Origin: CAVSXS01 sp963767715
GTDB taxonomy: Bacteria; Chloroflexota; Ktedonobacteria; Ktedonobacterales; Ktedonobacteraceae
DNA: 64,000 bases
Direction of reading: 5' to 3'
NCBI GenBank assembly: GCA_963767715.1
Contig: CAVYFA010000007.1
Coordinates: 62,001 to 126,000 of the forward strand
Every line of letters begins with the position of its first letter. The stretch's first letter is position 1. Of the stretch, positions 50,665-59,969 are shown piece by piece. Below the pieces are notes generated by a model that ran no database searches, was not told where the DNA came from, and saw nothing but the letters and a program-made list of their open reading frames with translations. Made by a program: the position numbers and the translations under genes.

Positions 50665-50920
50665 ATCCCTGCTCCTAATTTGCTTTTCCCTGCCCCGCTA
50701 TTGTAACGGTAGAGTCATTGAGCGTCAAGAATTGAGGCACAAAACTACTACTTTACGGCACATTCCACAAATTCCCCTTGAAAACGGAAAGCAACAATCG
50801 CAAGCATGATGTATTACAATCCTGGCACTTCGCATCGTCTAATGTTATGATTGATAGAGGAAATCGAATTCTCGATTATACCCATGTTTCTCTCATCCTC
50901 CGGGAAGGGAGGAGGCACAT

Positions 50921-51145
50921 ATGCAAGAACAAGGCGCGCAACTACATCACAGGCTATTGCAGGAATGGCAATTCAGACGCGAGATGGTCAATTTTTACAC
51001 CACAGCCCTCTTGCGTCTCTCGCCCGCTGATCACAATGCTCAACAACGCTGGAGTGAACTGAGAGCAAAACTTTCCGCTGCGCGTATCGCCCTCATTCAA
51101 GCGACCGATCAGTTACAGAGCTATGACCTCGCGCCCCTGAACTGA
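50921..51145 (+). CDS. Small helical protein, 74 residues
   Basis: Excellent ribosome-binding site (GGAAGGAGGAGG) before the ATG. The protein is highly helical: LLQEWQFRREMVNFYTTALL and RWSELRAKLSAARIALIQAT. No membrane segment. I do not recognise a family. It lies alone between hsdR and the two-component genes. Confidence 0.65.
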   Translation: MQEQGAQLHHRLLQEWQFRREMVNFYTTALLRLSPADHNAQQRWSELRAKLSAARIALIQATDQLQSYDLAPLN

Positions 51146-51176
51146 AAACCTGGCGCAGCAATAACTCAAAGCCCAA

Positions 51177-51866
51177 TCACTCATCTACCTGGAAGCGATA
51201 GCCAACTTTCGGCTCGTTGTAAATATAGCGCCGACCGGCGGGGTCCTCGATCTTCTTACGCAGGTGATTGATAAAGACGTGGATATGCTTCCGTTCGAAA
51301 TAATCTTCGTCACCCCAGACATTGGACAGGATGAAATCATAGGTGACATACTTTCCTGCATGCATTATCAGGACACTCAGCAGTTCAAATTCTGTATATG
51401 TTAAATCGATCTGTTGTTCATTGACCTTCACATGCCGCTGCTCAAAATCCACCTCCAGCGGTCCCGCTGAAAATACTGGCGCACCCGGTCCTCCTTTCAT
51501 ATGCCTCACATGTTTGAATTGCACCTTGATGCGCTCGAGCAACTCGCCGGTATAGTATGGCTTTGCAACATAGTCATCCGCTCCCAACTGGAGAGCAAGT
51601 ACCTTATCACGCTCATCTCCTTTTACCGAAAGAATGATGATAGGCAGCGTTGGATAATCTGCGCGGATAGCCTTACAAACATCATGGCCACTTAAATCCG
51701 GCAACACCAGGTCGAGCACCACCAGGTCAACATGCTGGCGCATCATACTATCCAGGGCATCTCTTCCGGTGCGCGCAATGTACACCTCGTAGCCCTGGCT
51801 GCGTAGTGCCTGCCTGAGTGAACGCACCGTCGTATCGCGATCTTCAACAACAAGGATCTTCTTCAT
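51177..51866 (-). CDS. OmpR/KdpE-type response regulator
   Basis: Protein of 229 residues. The receiver domain has ILVVEDRDTTVRSLRQALRS, the phospho-acceptor Asp in VVLDLVLPDLSGHD (about residue 53) and Lys in YVAKPYYTGELL. A winged-helix DNA-binding domain (130-225) follows, with DLTYTEFELLSVLIMHAGKY and HIHVFINHLRKKIEDP. It resembles KdpE-like regulators. It is directly downstream of the sensor kinase gene (19 bp). No kdpFABC genes are seen, so the target is unknown. Confidence 0.94.
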   Translation of the reverse strand: MKKILVVEDRDTTVRSLRQALRSQGYEVYIARTGRDALDSMMRQHVDLVVLDLVLPDLSGHDVCKAIRADYPTLPIIILSVKGDERDKVLALQLGADDYVAKPYYTGELLERIKVQFKHVRHMKGGPGAPVFSAGPLEVDFEQRHVKVNEQQIDLTYTEFELLSVLIMHAGKYVTYDFILSNVWGDEDYFERKHIHVFINHLRKKIEDPAGRRYIYNEPKVGYRFQVDE

Positions 51867-51885
51867 AGGCTACTCCATCTGTCGA

Positions 51886-53679
51886 TCAGAGCGGCAAAGC
51901 AAATTGAAAAATCGCGCCTCCTCCCTGCCTATTCTCCGCCCATATTCTGCCCCCATGCGCTTTTATAAACCCCTGGCAAACCGCCAGCCCAAGACCCGAA
52001 CCATGACCGGGTAACTCCTTCAAATCACCCTTTTCACGCTGTCCAACACGGTAGAAGCTTTCGAATACCCGCTCTAGTTCATGCTGTGGAATTCCTGGCC
52101 CGCGATCAGCTATAGACACTATAAGTTGCTCATTATCAGCCTGCACGCTTATTTCGATAGGCGATTGCGCTGGGGTGTAGCGAATGGCATTCTCGATTAA
52201 GTTGGACAACACTTGTTCGATCAGAATCGGATCAAGCTCGACGGGGGGCGGATCAGCGGGTATATGAGTCTCTATCTGTCGTCCTGCCACAAGCGTACGC
52301 ATGTGCCCCCTGTCTAATGTATTGATGAGAATGCCGTCGATTGGATACAGTTCTTTATCCAGCTTCAACGCGCCTTTCTCAATACGCGACAGGTCGAGCA
52401 TGCGTGTCACCATACGTTCCAGCTTTTCAGCTTCGCAGACAACATCATCAAGCATCTGTTGATATTCCGCTTCGCTGCACGCCTGCATCTCCTGATTGAG
52501 CAAGCCCGTTGCCACCCCCTTGATCAGCGTCAGCGGCGTATGAAAATCGTGGGATACGGACGAGATGATGGCGGTATGCAACTCATCAGCGCGCCGCTGC
52601 AACTCCCGTTCCACGCTTTCTTGCTGCATCAATGCTCGCCCAATCAGCGCCTGTTCAATTAAGAAGGTCGCGTGGTCAAGTAACTGCGAGAAGAGGCCCG
52701 GCTGTGCGGCATCCTCATCGCAGCCCAATTCAAGTTGCCTTTTGATGGCAGGTAATTCAGGATGGTCAGTATCTTCAATTCGCAGGTATAGTACTCCGAT
52801 CACTTTCTTGCCAGATTCGCCAAGAATTTTTTCTCCCGAAACGATTGGTGTAAGATAACTGCAATGGGAAATCTCCTGGGGATCCCGGATTTTGCTGGCA
52901 ACAACCCTGCGCAAATAGCTGCCTTTTTCGCGCGAAATCAGGGGCGTCTCCCTGTTAACTACCGGCTTGGCGTGCTTCATCACCCAGGCAGCGATATCCT
53001 CCTCGCTTGGTGAAAGCTCATCCGAGAGGCTATTGTCGTCACCCGGCCTGTGCATAAACAGGCGACCATCGATATCAGGCACGAAGAACAAACATTTTCT
53101 CACACCACAATGCACGAACATCTCTTCGATCGCTCGCGCCACAAGCTTTAGCTGCGCCTTCACATCCTTCTCTTCCCGCGTCGCCTGCATCACCTCGTAA
53201 AATATATTCATTTGAGAGTCGTGCCGGTTAACCTCTTCATACTGCTTGCGCAATTGCTCTTCGTAATGCAATTTTTCCTCTTCTCGCTGCCGCTTCGCCT
53301 TCTCCACACCATGCTTCAAACGAGAATACGAATAGCTGAGAAGTATGGCAAACGCCAGGAAAAAGAGCAGCGCCCAACCATCCTCATTTCTCGAAATCTG
53401 GATTGAAAAGAGTGGAGGAACAAATAGAAAATCAAAGACAGCGGTTGCAATTACCGCAGCAATAATAGCGATGCCAATTCCACGCTTATGTACCAGCCAC
53501 AGCAAGATAAACAGGTAACACAGCAAAAGTGCGGCCAGACTGAGATGAAGTGGCAGGAAAAAGGCAATGCCGGTAAAAAGCAGGCCGGTGGCGCAGGCAA
53601 GGACGAGGTCAAGCACATAGGGTTTCCACCAGTCTTTCCTCGTCGTTTTTATCGCTGGGAAGAAGCGTTTCTGGAACAT
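51886..53679 (-). CDS. KdpD-like sensor histidine kinase lacking the N-terminal KdpD domain
   Basis: Protein of 597 residues. Four membrane segments (about 24-110, the DUF4118-type region) and a short coiled coil (REEEKLHYEEQLRKQYEE) lead to a GAF-like domain (about 150-345). The dimerisation helix has SVSHDFHTPLTLIKG (phospho-His), and the ATPase domain has NLIENAIRYTP, DRGPGIP and GHGSGLGLAVCQGF. The N-terminal KdpD and universal-stress-protein domains of full KdpD are absent, so K+ sensing of the usual kind is not expected. It is paired with the response regulator. Confidence 0.92.
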   Translation of the reverse strand: MFQKRFFPAIKTTRKDWWKPYVLDLVLACATGLLFTGIAFFLPLHLSLAALLLCYLFILLWLVHKRGIGIAIIAAVIATAVFDFLFVPPLFSIQISRNEDGWALLFFLAFAILLSYSYSRLKHGVEKAKRQREEEKLHYEEQLRKQYEEVNRHDSQMNIFYEVMQATREEKDVKAQLKLVARAIEEMFVHCGVRKCLFFVPDIDGRLFMHRPGDDNSLSDELSPSEEDIAAWVMKHAKPVVNRETPLISREKGSYLRRVVASKIRDPQEISHCSYLTPIVSGEKILGESGKKVIGVLYLRIEDTDHPELPAIKRQLELGCDEDAAQPGLFSQLLDHATFLIEQALIGRALMQQESVERELQRRADELHTAIISSVSHDFHTPLTLIKGVATGLLNQEMQACSEAEYQQMLDDVVCEAEKLERMVTRMLDLSRIEKGALKLDKELYPIDGILINTLDRGHMRTLVAGRQIETHIPADPPPVELDPILIEQVLSNLIENAIRYTPAQSPIEISVQADNEQLIVSIADRGPGIPQHELERVFESFYRVGQREKGDLKELPGHGSGLGLAVCQGFIKAHGGRIWAENRQGGGAIFQFALPL

Positions 53680-53801
53680 AGCTTAACCCGGTCCCTCTCT
53701 TCGGCGCTCAAAAAGATCAGGCACTCCATTGAGCATAAAATATAAAATTTCAACTGTCAATAGAAAAATCTACAGCCTCTCTGTCCTCGCGGGGAAATTC
53801 C

Positions 53802-53921
53802 CGTAGGGGCGGGAGTGGAGTGGGGTGGTGCGGGGACCCTTGGGTCGCCCTCCCTCACTATTCACCGCATCAATGGTTGCTCGTTCCTCTTTGGGGTGCG
53901 GGGACCCTTGGGTCGCCCTCC
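53802..53921. repeat. Repeat family B, two copies
   Basis: GTAGGGGCGGGAGTGGAGTG, then GGGGACCCTTGGGTCGCCCT at 53832-53851, and a second GGGGACCCTTGGGTCGCCCT at 53900-53919. The second copy touches the stop codon of the sigma-factor gene. Confidence 0.82.
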
Positions 53922-53922
53922 T

Positions 53923-54537
53923 TCACCCAACGGAGATCTGTGGTGCTGAGCCCTTCTTCACCCCAAAGGATGTTGACCCATCTACAGCCCCGCTCTCGCA
54001 TTCCAATTCCTGGTAGATGGCCCGAAACCGCTTGCGCGCCATGCTGACGTAGGTCCCTACGCTCGCCGGGCTGACATCAGCCATCACTGCTATTTCGTAA
54101 GGCGAGAAACCCTCAATATGCAAGACCAGGCATTGCCGCTGCTTAGAAGATAGACGGATTAGTGACAGGCGTATCAAATCCGCCTTCTCTGTACTTTCCT
54201 CCGGGCCTGGCATCGCTGCTATCCTGCTATCGAGCATGAGCTCCTCCCAGGACTGGCAATGTACCTTCCTCCTTCTCCAATAGTCGCAGATCTGCCGCTT
54301 GACGATACTGAAAAGCCAGTGCTTGAAGCACATGTTATCCTGCAGGCTCCCAATATGCATCCACGCCTTCAAAAATACTTGCTGCGTAACATCGCTGGCT
54401 TCCTCGGAATCACCCAGTCGAACGAAAAGATAGTTGCGAATTTCGGGCTCGAAACGCTCCATTAGCGCGCTGAACGCCTCGATATCTCCATCCTGTGCAC
54501 GCTTGACTTGCAAGACCAGCTCTGGGGTCAGTAGCAT
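53923..54537 (-). CDS. RNA polymerase sigma factor, ECF/sigma-70 family
   Basis: Protein of about 204 residues: region 2 (VKRAQDGDIEAFSALMERFE, ASDVTQQVFLKAWMHIGSLQ, CFKHWLFSIVKRQICDYWRR) and region 4 (LSSKQRQCLVLHIEGFSPYE, IAVMADVSPASVGTYVSMAR). ATG at 54537 or TTG at 54546 could start it; AGGAGAAAGG suits either. A tail of about 25 residues runs up to the repeat-B copy, whose border contains the TGA. No anti-sigma gene is adjacent. Confidence 0.9.
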   Translation of the reverse strand: MLLTPELVLQVKRAQDGDIEAFSALMERFEPEIRNYLFVRLGDSEEASDVTQQVFLKAWMHIGSLQDNMCFKHWLFSIVKRQICDYWRRRKVHCQSWEELMLDSRIAAMPGPEESTEKADLIRLSLIRLSSKQRQCLVLHIEGFSPYEIAVMADVSPASVGTYVSMARKRFRAIYQELECESGAVDGSTSFGVKKGSAPQISVG

Positions 54538-54696
54538 GTTGCTCAACCTTTCTCCTGGTAACGGCGTACCGGACTATCCAGCAGGTAATATTGCTGTGCA
54601 GGAAGAGCATACACGAGCTTTATCTATTCTCGCTTAACAGGAAAAAGAAAATTCTCAATTTTCGCTTAATTTTTAAGCGGTCACACAAAAGAAGCA

Positions 54697-55944
54697 TTAA
54701 TCGTTCGGCAGCGCCTTGTCGATCAACGACCAGAGCCCGCCAGGCTCCCAGGTCGCGCGATACCAGAAGGCCAGCATGAGGTGATCGTGCGCCATCTGGG
54801 GCGTTTGCGCCAGCACTTTCTGGAAATTGGAGATGATATAAGCGAGATTTTGAGCCGTAGGGTACCAGAGAGAATGCTCCACACCGGAGGAATCGGTGTA
54901 AACAAGGTGAGCGGATGTGGGATCGTTGAGGTCGCTCATGCCGGCATCGATCTCGGAAGCAGGTATCTGGGATACCAGCGTCTGGGCATCCTGGTAGTTA
55001 ACTCCGCTGTCGAAGACCCATTGCCCGCCTTCCATGCGCCAGGTAGCGCCATACAGCGGCAGTTCCCAGATAGTACGTGGCAGCATCTGCGGCATTGTCT
55101 GTTCTGCGTAGGCTAGCAGTTGCTTCAGCCATGGCAGGCTTACCGTTGGGCCAGGCGTGAAATAGGACTGGTCTACCGCCATGATCTCCAGAAAATCCGC
55201 GCTGCGCGCCAGCAGTGACCAGTTCTCAAAACCGTTCAGCGCATAATACTCATCATGATCGCTCAGCTTATGCAGCAGCGCGATCCCATAATACTTATGC
55301 AGCGGCTTCAACGCCGCCCAGACGCGCTGGTTGTAGGTCGCGAAGAGTTGCTGGATGTTGGGATAGTTGGCATCTGCCCCTTCCAGGTCCATGATAACGC
55401 CGTCGTAGCCGGCGCGCGTGACTTCGTGCACGATCGTATCGATATAGCCCTGGTCGGTCGTGGCCCTGGCAATGTATTCCGACTGCTGCTGGGAAGTCCA
55501 CGAAGTGGCCGAACCGTCCGTCTCCATCGTGATCGCCAGGTAAGCCATGCCGCCTTTACTGTGTACGAGCCGCACCACGTTATCCATGCTGAGACTGTTT
55601 GCCTGGCAGATATTATGCTGGCCGTTGATGAGCTTACCGGTCGTCGGATCGACCCATCCCGTCCCCACCAGCGCGGCATCAGGGTTAATCGCGGCGGTCT
55701 CCAGGTAGGCCTGCACACTGCGCTGGCAATCGCGTCCGACAATCCAGTTCAGCGATGCAACCTTCCCGTTCAATATCCGCAGCGGCTGCGGCGCAGACTG
55801 GGATTGAATAGGATCGAAGAACACAACCTCTGGCGAGCGCGGTGCATTCACATGCAGCCACACGGCAAATACCAGCATGAGCAGAGCCAGCACGATCAGC
55901 ACCGCCCCTCTCGCTCCGCTAAATAGATGTTTCAATTTGCGCAT
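54697..55944 (-). CDS. GH18-like (chitinase/spore-germination-type) membrane-anchored glycoside hydrolase
   Basis: Protein of about 415 residues. A basic N terminus and one membrane helix (residues 10-30) export it. The barrel has LVHSKGGMAYLAITMETDG and YDGVIMDLEGADANYPNI, a variant of the GH18 DxxDxDxE motif in which the acid Glu is kept; then YYGIALLHKLSDHDEYY, FLEIMAVDQSYFTPGP and LPRTIWELPLYG. It is closest in style to YaaH/CwlA-type peptidoglycan hydrolases. The start at 55944 is chosen to place the basic MRKLKHL before the membrane helix; a GTG 15 bp upstream is possible. Confidence 0.78.
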   Translation of the reverse strand: MRKLKHLFSGARGAVLIVLALLMLVFAVWLHVNAPRSPEVVFFDPIQSQSAPQPLRILNGKVASLNWIVGRDCQRSVQAYLETAAINPDAALVGTGWVDPTTGKLINGQHNICQANSLSMDNVVRLVHSKGGMAYLAITMETDGSATSWTSQQQSEYIARATTDQGYIDTIVHEVTRAGYDGVIMDLEGADANYPNIQQLFATYNQRVWAALKPLHKYYGIALLHKLSDHDEYYALNGFENWSLLARSADFLEIMAVDQSYFTPGPTVSLPWLKQLLAYAEQTMPQMLPRTIWELPLYGATWRMEGGQWVFDSGVNYQDAQTLVSQIPASEIDAGMSDLNDPTSAHLVYTDSSGVEHSLWYPTAQNLAYIISNFQKVLAQTPQMAHDHLMLAFWYRATWEPGGLWSLIDKALPND

Positions 55945-56343
55945 AACCAGGCCTGCCACATTTCACAAATATGACAACGTAGTTCATGCGCATACTAACA
56001 TATCCTGAAGCAAATTGAAATACTTTAAACTTGGTGATTACCCAAAGTTCGGAGATCCTTCGCTGCGCTCAGGATGACCCCCCAGGATGTTGTCATCCTG
56101 AGCGCAGCGAAGGATCTCTGGCGCGGATTCGTCCAGTAAACTGGGCTTCTGCTTTGAACCAATTGGGCCATAAATTGGCAGGCGACGGCGGGGACTTACA
56201 GAGGTTGGTTCTTTGTAGAGGCAGGGGCGGCGAGGAGCGGTGCGGGGCCCCTTGCGGGTGCCTTGCCTGCCAATCCGCCTCGCTGGCCCTTTCTCGAGCA
56301 AAACCCACCCGTGTCAGCCGCGAGGGTCGCCCTGGCTGGCGTT
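55945..56343. repeat. Intergenic repeats: family D and family C copy 3
   Basis: Family D hairpin GATCCTTCGCTGCGCTCAGG ... CATCCTGAGCGCAGCGAAGG at 56050-56118, then family C (GAGGCAGGGGCGGCG, GGGGCCCCTTGCGGGTGCC, CGCTGGCCCTTTCTCGAG) at 56207-56312. No gene is seen. Confidence 0.82.
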
Positions 56344-56823
56344 CTACTTGATCCCGATAACCCTCCCGCCGGTCATCTCCCGCAATTCATCCGGCGTCAA
56401 CCGGAACACCGCGTGCGGGTTCCCCGCGGCCGCCCAGATTTCTTCGTACTGTAGCAAATCCTCGTCAATAAAGGTTTCGATATGTTCGGCATGCCCGACC
56501 GGCGGCACGCCTCCCACCGTAAAACCGGTATGCTGTCGCACAAAATCGGCATCAGCCTTCTCGATTGGCTCACCGATCACCTCGCTCACACGCCGCTCGT
56601 TCACGCGATTGACGCCGCTGGCCTCCACCAGCACCGGCCTCTGCGTCTGCTTCCCTTTGAATACCAGTGATTTCACAATCTGCCCCACCTGGCATCCCAC
56701 CGCCTGCGCCGCCTCCGTCGCCGTGCGCGTCGAGTCCGAAAATACCACCACCTCACCCGAAAAGCCGCGCGACCTCAGCACATCCTGAACCTTCTGTACA
56801 CTCGCTCCCAGTGTATTCGACAT
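56344..56823 (-). CDS. YbaK/EbsC-type prolyl-tRNA deacylase-like protein
   Basis: Protein of 159 residues: VVVFSDSTRTATEAAQAVGC, VGQIVKSLVFKGKQTQRPVL (substrate-site Lys), SGVNRVNERRVSEVIGEPIE, FTVGGVPPVGHAEHIETFID. These edit misacylated tRNA such as Cys- or Ala-tRNAPro. It starts 17 bp after the stop of the HAD gene and is probably co-transcribed with it. Confidence 0.93.
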   Translation of the reverse strand: MSNTLGASVQKVQDVLRSRGFSGEVVVFSDSTRTATEAAQAVGCQVGQIVKSLVFKGKQTQRPVLVEASGVNRVNERRVSEVIGEPIEKADADFVRQHTGFTVGGVPPVGHAEHIETFIDEDLLQYEEIWAAAGNPHAVFRLTPDELREMTGGRVIGIK

Positions 56824-56840
56824 GTATTACTCTCTTCCCA

Positions 56841-57614
56841 TTAAAAAATATCGAGCAGTTCGCGTAGGTGCTCAATTCTCACATCCGGCTCGATCCCGGT
56901 TTCATCGTCACGCTGCCTGCGCCGGTGTAACCTGTACGGTTTCCAGATCGCCGCGATATTCAACATCTTCGCCCCTGCAATATCAGCCCTGAGTAAATCA
57001 CCTACCATCGCGGCCTCTTCAGGAAGGGCTCCCAGCGCGTTCAGTGCATACATGAAGATATCAGGGTGAGGCTTGCGAACCCCCAGGTCAGCCGAAATCG
57101 CCATGTGGCTATAATCGAAATAGTCGAGCAGGCCTATCACGCGCAGGTCTTCACGAAACGGCTCCCCCCCATAATGGCGGTTCGACACGACCCCCAGCAG
57201 GTAGCCGCGTCGCTTCAGGCTGTCGAGCGTCGAGAACGTATCCTCGAACAATTCCCGCGAGTCGGCTGACCTGACACGCAGCGCCTCATAGATAGCCTCT
57301 CCAAGCCCGTTATCCACCCCGGGCACCCCCAGACCTTGCAGCGCCCCTACAGCAGCCTGGATAAAATCAGGTTCATACAGCGGGTTCTCGCGCGTCCTGA
57401 CGCGTATCGATTTCTCAACCTCCCTGCGCAGTAGCGCGCCGGCTACAGTCGCATCCATTCCCCCAAAGAACTCGAACCCTGTATGCTGCCGGAGACAGGC
57501 CAGCGCGAGTTGATCGCCTGCCTGTTCGCAGGCCAGCATCACCGCATCGTCCTTGTGACCCCACAACGTGCCTCCCAGATCAAAGAGCAGGCAGCGAATT
57601 GTTTGTCTATCCAT
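56841..57614 (-). CDS. HAD-superfamily hydrolase
   Basis: Protein of 257 residues. Motif I is CLLFDLGGTLWG, in which the second Asp of the usual DxDGT is Gly, a variation seen in some family members. It keeps the motif II-like VVSNRHYGGEP, the motif III Lys in RKPHPDIFMYAL and motif IV MVGDLLRADIAGAK. A helical cap fills residues 20-120. Substrate unknown. It lies 17 bp before the YbaK-like gene. Confidence 0.87.
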   Translation of the reverse strand: MDRQTIRCLLFDLGGTLWGHKDDAVMLACEQAGDQLALACLRQHTGFEFFGGMDATVAGALLRREVEKSIRVRTRENPLYEPDFIQAAVGALQGLGVPGVDNGLGEAIYEALRVRSADSRELFEDTFSTLDSLKRRGYLLGVVSNRHYGGEPFREDLRVIGLLDYFDYSHMAISADLGVRKPHPDIFMYALNALGALPEEAAMVGDLLRADIAGAKMLNIAAIWKPYRLHRRRQRDDETGIEPDVRIEHLRELLDIF

Positions 57615-58629
57615 TTGTATGCTTGAGTATCCCGGACGCGATATCCCCGTCCAACGGCTCTATCCACTTTCATAGCCTTTTCCTTGCCAGTATACCACGA
57701 CCGTTGCCAAAAGATCACCACTCCCCTTTTGTCCTCTCTGCTATACTGAAAACAAGATAGGCTCAGGCAAAAGGGCCCTCCTCCCACCTGCGTCTCGCAC
57801 CTTAATAATACCTCCACCCATCCCATCCATGCCCGGCACAAACGAAAATACCCCCGTCCCAAATGTCCCAAATGTCCTAAATCGTCTCAGGCAAGTCCAC
57901 AGCTTCCCCCAACGGCATCCCTCCAACGAACCGGCTTGTCCTGAATGTCCCAAACCTGCTCGCTAATGTCATAACTAGAGTCACCAGCACCCAGGCTACC
58001 CCATCAGACATTTGGAGATACGGTCTGTCATCCTGAGCGCAGCGAAGGATCCCTCCGTCCAGCGATCGAGATCCTTCGCTGCGCTCAGGATGACAGTTAA
58101 TGCAACTTGACAAATTCCTCCCGCCATCGCCCCTGTACGGGCGGGAGTGGCGGGGACGAGGAGTGGGGGCGCTTGCGCCGCCCTGCAAATCGAGCGCGTC
58201 TCCCGCCATCGCACCTGTACGGGCGGGAGTGGAGCGGACGAGGGGTGGCTTACCCAGGTGGGTCTATTGTCGGATGTCGTTTCTTTGTAGAGGCAGGGGT
58301 GGCTGGGAGCGGTGTGGGGCCCCTTGCGGGTGCCTTTCCTGCCTTCTGCGCCTCCCTGGCCCTTTCTCGAGAACAACCTCCCGTGTAAGCCCTTGCGGGT
58401 GCCTTTCCTGCCTTCTGCGCCTCGCTGGCTTGCGCCGCCCTTCCAATCGAGCGCGTCACCGGACAAATGCCTACAAGTGATACCACAGATACCACAGATA
58501 CCTCGGATACCTCGGATACCTCGGATACCTCGGATACCAGCAATGCTCACCCAATTCATATGCCTTGTGCTATACTTACCTTACACAGCACCAGGCCCTT
58601 GTTCTCTTGAGTTTCACCGGAGAAATACA
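57615..58629. repeat. One kb of stacked intergenic repeats without a gene
   Basis: Contents in order: CCCAAATGTCCCAAATGTCC short repeats (57860), family D pair (58027-58094), two family A-like GTACGGGCGGGAGTGG modules (58136-58185 and 58214-58245), family C copy 4 (58270-58387), a partial duplicate of its right half (58388-58432), and a 9-bp tandem repeat (58487-58538). No promoter of its own is obvious. Confidence 0.8.
58487..58538. repeat. Tandem 9-bp repeat (GATACCTCG and variants)
   Basis: GATACCACA is followed by GATACCTCG repeated about four times and a final GATACC. It is a simple tandem repeat 90 bp upstream of the decarboxylase gene, with a repeat number that can vary. Confidence 0.85.
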
Positions 58630-59142
58630 ATGCCCGTCTCAGTCACCAATTCCAGGCTGATCTACGACGCGCTGAAGGCGTGCGATGTCAGGATCATGTC
58701 TGCCCTTCCCGAAACCTGGCTGGTTCATCTGATTCGTTTGGCCGAAGAAGACCCGCAAGTGACGCTGGTTCGCCTCGCCAAAGAGGAAGAGGGCATCGGC
58801 ATCTCGGCCGGCGCGCACCTGGCAGGCGTACAATCCGCCCTCTTGATGCAGAATCATGGCTTCTTCGCCGCCATCAACCCCATTATCTCGCTGGCGCAGC
58901 TCTACAAAATTCCACTGCTGATGCTGATTAGCTATCGCGGCCACCTTGGCGAAAAAGACCCCTGGCAGACGCAGGGCGGTCTGGCCACCGAGCCGCTGCT
59001 GCGCGCCCTGAACATCCCCTATTGCCTGGTCTCTTCCCCCGGCGAGATTGCCCGGCGCATCAAGGACGCCCAGACGATGGCGAACGCCTCGCTGCACCCG
59101 GTGGCCGTCCTGCTTACACGTGAACTGATGTGGGAGGAGTAA
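58630..59142 (+). CDS. ThDP-dependent decarboxylase, alpha (PYR-domain) subunit
   Basis: Protein of 170 residues: TWLVHLIRLAEEDPQVTLVR, LAKEEEGIGISAGAHLAGVQ (the Glu that activates ThDP), SALLMQNHGFFAAINPIISL, and PLLMLISYRGHLGEKDPWQT. This is the separate PYR half of sulfopyruvate/phosphonopyruvate decarboxylase-type enzymes (ComD-like). CCGGAG lies 7 bp before the ATG. The PP-half gene follows after 4 bp, so the two encode one heteromeric enzyme. The decarboxylated 2-oxo acid is not known. Confidence 0.9.
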   Translation: MPVSVTNSRLIYDALKACDVRIMSALPETWLVHLIRLAEEDPQVTLVRLAKEEEGIGISAGAHLAGVQSALLMQNHGFFAAINPIISLAQLYKIPLLMLISYRGHLGEKDPWQTQGGLATEPLLRALNIPYCLVSSPGEIARRIKDAQTMANASLHPVAVLLTRELMWEE

Positions 59143-59146
59143 GCAT

Positions 59147-59729
59147 ATGCTGCGAGTCGATGCTTTAGAGATGATCTATCCCGATCTGAAAGACCACATC
59201 GTCGTCACCATCATGGGCGCGGTGGCCGCTGAACTCTACACGCTGGGCCATCGCCACAATTTCTTCTACCTCGAACACGCCATGGGCCTGGCCTCGTCGA
59301 TGGGACTTGGTATCGCCCTGGCCATGCCTCGCCACAAGGTCATCGTCATCGATGGCGACGGCTCACTGCTCATGAACCTCGGGACGCTCACCACCATGGC
59401 GCGCTACAGGCCCGGCAACCTGCTGCACATCGTCTTCGACAACGAAAGCCTGCTCTCCGTCGGCGGATTTCCGACCGCTACCTCGACCGGCACCGACCTG
59501 GCCGGAATCGCCAGGGCTTCCGGCGTCCCTTCGGTTTTTGAAGCCCACACACCTGCTAGCCTGGCGGAAAGAGTACGCGTAGCGCCTGGCAGGCAACACA
59601 CTCACCACCATCATCTCAAAGGTGGACGCTATCGGGCCAAAGACCTTCCACATGGACCTGCCCCTGCTGGAAAACCGCTTCCAGTTCAAGCGCGCACTGG
59701 AGCTTCTGCGTAAACAGGAAGAAACATAG
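59147..59729 (+). pseudogene. ThDP-dependent decarboxylase, beta (PP-domain) subunit, one frameshift
   Basis: MGLASSMGLGIALAMPRHKV, the ThDP motif IDGDGSLLMNLGTLTTMA with the distal FDNESLLSVGG (Mg2+/diphosphate site), and GIARASGVPSVFEAHTP are in one frame. After about 59570 the rest (LAGNTLTTIISKVDAIGPKT, LENRFQFKRALELLRKQEET) is in another. A one-base correction gives about 194 residues, normal for a ComE-like subunit. The catalytic core lies before the break. It is directly followed by a DUF4177-like gene. Confidence 0.85.
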
Positions 59730-59731
59730 CC

Positions 59732-59956
59732 ATGCAAACGTGGGAATATTTAACCGTGCAGTTAGGTACATTTGGCATCAAAAATGACAAGCTGGCCGTC
59801 CAGTTTCTCAATGGACAAGAATTGAGAGATTGGAAGAGCGTCCCTCTGACTCAATTCTTAAATCAGCTCGGCGCGAACGGCTGGGAAATGTCAGGCACGC
59901 TCTCCTCGTGGAGCGGCACCATCAACTACCTGATTTTCAAACGCCCCTCACCTTAG
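59732..59956 (+). CDS. DUF4177-like small protein
   Basis: Protein of 74 residues with the pattern WEYLTVQLG..., FLNQLGANGWEMSGTLSSW, INYLIFKRP, matching DUF4177. The family's role is unknown. It starts 2 bp after the decarboxylase beta-subunit stop and is part of the same transcript. Confidence 0.78.
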   Translation: MQTWEYLTVQLGTFGIKNDKLAVQFLNGQELRDWKSVPLTQFLNQLGANGWEMSGTLSSWSGTINYLIFKRPSP

Positions 59957-59969
59957 AAAGGATGTAGCC

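Noticed and set aside
58250..58559. Minus-strand frame with GIRGIR or SEVSEV tandem peptides
   Set aside because: It is only the translation of the 9-bp tandem repeat and neighbouring repeats, with no RBS.
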